Positions 5,850 to 6,562 of a DNA stretch of 6,562 bases are shown here, piece after piece (the stretch's first letter is position 1; each line of letters starts with the position of its first letter). The notes below the pieces were generated by a model that made no database searches, was not told the origin of the DNA, and saw only the letters and a program-made list of their open reading frames with translations. The stretch is taken from positions 92,282-98,843 of the forward strand of contig KL568556.1 of the NCBI GenBank assembly GCA_000715605.1. The letters are read 5' to 3'. The stretch comes from Streptomyces speibonae (GTDB lineage: Bacteria > Actinomycetota > Actinomycetes > Streptomycetales > Streptomycetaceae). The position numbers were made by a program, and so were the translations under genes.

Positions 5850-6329
5850 TCAGCTGATGAGTCCAGCGAGACTCGCGCAGAAGCCCGAGATCACGCCGAG
5901 GAGCAGCGCCACGGGACCGCGGTAGCTGACCGTCGCCGACTGCAACCCACCCTCGAGGTACTCGTTGACCTGCCGGAACTGGGTCTCCACGGACCGGCGG
6001 GTGGCGTCGAGGTCGCCGCTGAGGCGGGTCTCCAAGTGAGCCGTCATCCTGCGGTCGCGACGGTCGAGTTCTTCGGGAACGCTCTCGCGCCACTGTTCCA
6101 GGGCTTCGACCCGCTCGGTGAGCGTCTTCGACCCACTCGTACCGACGGTGGGGCCGAGGGCTTCGACGGCGGCTCCGGCGCTGGACGGATACACGTAGCG
6201 GTCGCGATGGAAGTATCGGAGCAGCTTTTCCCGCGCGCCCTGGATGTCCTTGATCGTCCAGTAGAAGCCGAGCACTTCCAGGCCAAGCGCGATCACGTAG
6301 AGCGTGAAGAGGACCGCTTCCTTGGACAT
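5850..6329 (-). CDS. Small two-TM membrane protein with a central coiled-coil region
   Basis: No family is recognised. The 159-residue product has one hydrophobic helix near each end, TM1 at about residues 6-26 and TM2 at about 139-158. Between them is a long, charged, heptad-like stretch (about 71-125) that is probably a coiled coil. The basic segment after TM1 (REKLLRYFHRDR) suggests, by the positive-inside rule, that the central domain is cytoplasmic and both termini face out. This architecture suits a membrane-anchored scaffold or oligomer; any specific role would be a guess. The ATG at 6327-6329 lacks a Shine-Dalgarno sequence but has TACCCT at -12 to -7, consistent with a leaderless message. 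The unassigned gene at 5054-5737 lies downstream on the same strand. Confidence 0.72.
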   Translation of the reverse strand: MSKEAVLFTLYVIALGLEVLGFYWTIKDIQGAREKLLRYFHRDRYVYPSSAGAAVEALGPTVGTSGSKTLTERVEALEQWRESVPEELDRRDRRMTAHLETRLSGDLDATRRSVETQFRQVNEYLEGGLQSATVSYRGPVALLLGVISGFCASLAGLIS

Positions 6330-6335
6330 GTCCGG

Positions 6336-6341
6336 AGGGTA
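6336..6341 (-). promoter_or_regulatory. Candidate -10 element for a leaderless two-TM protein mRNA
   Basis: TACCCT on the minus strand has the TANNNT pattern and ends six bases before the ATG at 6329, placing the expected transcription start at the start codon. No good -35 hexamer is seen, and no Shine-Dalgarno sequence lies upstream of the start. Confidence 0.4.
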
Positions 6342-6562
6342 AGCGCGCGTCGGGCTGAGAAGCTGGGTATTGCAGTGTGCAGGGCGGGAGCCCAGCCGAA
6401 TGGCTGTGTCGGCCGGGTTCGTCAGCTCCGGGTCCGTTGCCGCCAGGGAGAACGGTACCGATGTCCCGAGAGACTACCCAGGGCTGCTGCCGGACCCCCT
6501 CGACGGCGTCGCGCGACCGCTGAGGCGCCGATGGCGGGTCGTGCCCCTTGGAGTGGTGTAGG
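6342..6562. other. Right-end stretch with no gene I can support
   Basis: A 63-codon open frame from a TTG (6370) to TAG (6561) on the plus strand has a lower G/C share at third codon positions (about 79% by hand count) than I would expect of a real gene here, no ribosome binding site and no recognisable domain. CAGCC-GAAT-GGCTG (6393-6406) could form a 5-bp hairpin without a U-tract. The stretch probably holds the upstream region of the two-TM gene and the edge of whatever lies to the right. Confidence 0.4.

Noticed and set aside
5512..6093. 193-codon minus-strand open frame bridging the two right-hand genes
   Set aside because: It is Arg/Pro-rich, overlaps two better genes in a different frame and has no hydrophobic or domain pattern.
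6410..6432. GGGTTCG resembling a tRNA T-arm
   Set aside because: The flanks CCGGG...CCGGG are direct, not complementary, and no acceptor stem or CCA context exists.
1..6562. CRISPR array, rRNA, insertion sequence or transposase
   Set aside because: I see no regularly spaced repeats, rRNA-like sequence, terminal inverted repeats or DDE-type gene in the window.

Overview
The window is high-GC actinobacterial DNA, most likely Streptomyces or a close relative. The evidence is strongly G/C-biased third codon positions in every convincing gene, no TTA codon that I noticed in those genes, starts lacking a Shine-Dalgarno sequence, and the gene families present. It looks like an accessory region. It holds a synthetase gene that does not look like the usual housekeeping copy, two orphan enzymes, a compact site-specific recombination module and two unassigned genes.

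Layout. Positions 1-702 (+) are the 3' part of a tyrosyl-tRNA synthetase gene with an intact KMSKS motif, closed by a strong rho-independent terminator at 714-750. Facing it on the minus strand are a P-loop kinase-like protein (817-1446) and, upstream of that, a Pol-beta-type nucleotidyltransferase (1557-2264). Next is a small excisionase-like winged-helix gene (2394-2648, minus). It diverges from an XRE-family regulator gene (2738-3370, plus), which is followed after 2 nt by a tyrosine integrase with all expected catalytic residues (3373-4950, plus, TTG start). A large hairpin (4971-5009) lies between the integrase and a convergent minus-strand gene of unknown function (5054-5737). Upstream of that gene is a small two-TM coiled-coil membrane protein (5850-6329, minus). 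The last ~230 bases hold no gene I can defend.

How the genes may work together. The divergent excisionase/regulator-integrase arrangement is a recombination control switch like those of actinomycete integrative elements. Its 89-bp control region carries a 10-bp direct repeat, a TTCTG-N4-CAGAA dyad and two back-to-back promoter candidates. The regulator and integrase look translationally coupled. I see no replication (Rep), transfer (FtsK/TraB-like) or structural phage genes here and no attachment-site pair, so the module is either one edge of a larger element or a remnant. The nucleotidyltransferase and kinase could be its cargo or neighbouring chromosomal genes; the sequence does not decide this.

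The clearest non-coding pattern is that several genes have a -10-like hexamer at exactly -12 to -7 from the start codon and no Shine-Dalgarno sequence. This suggests leaderless transcripts, with the regulator gene the best case. I do not see a demonstrably new defence or biosynthetic system. The least explained parts are the nucleotidyltransferase/kinase pair and the two genes at the right end.
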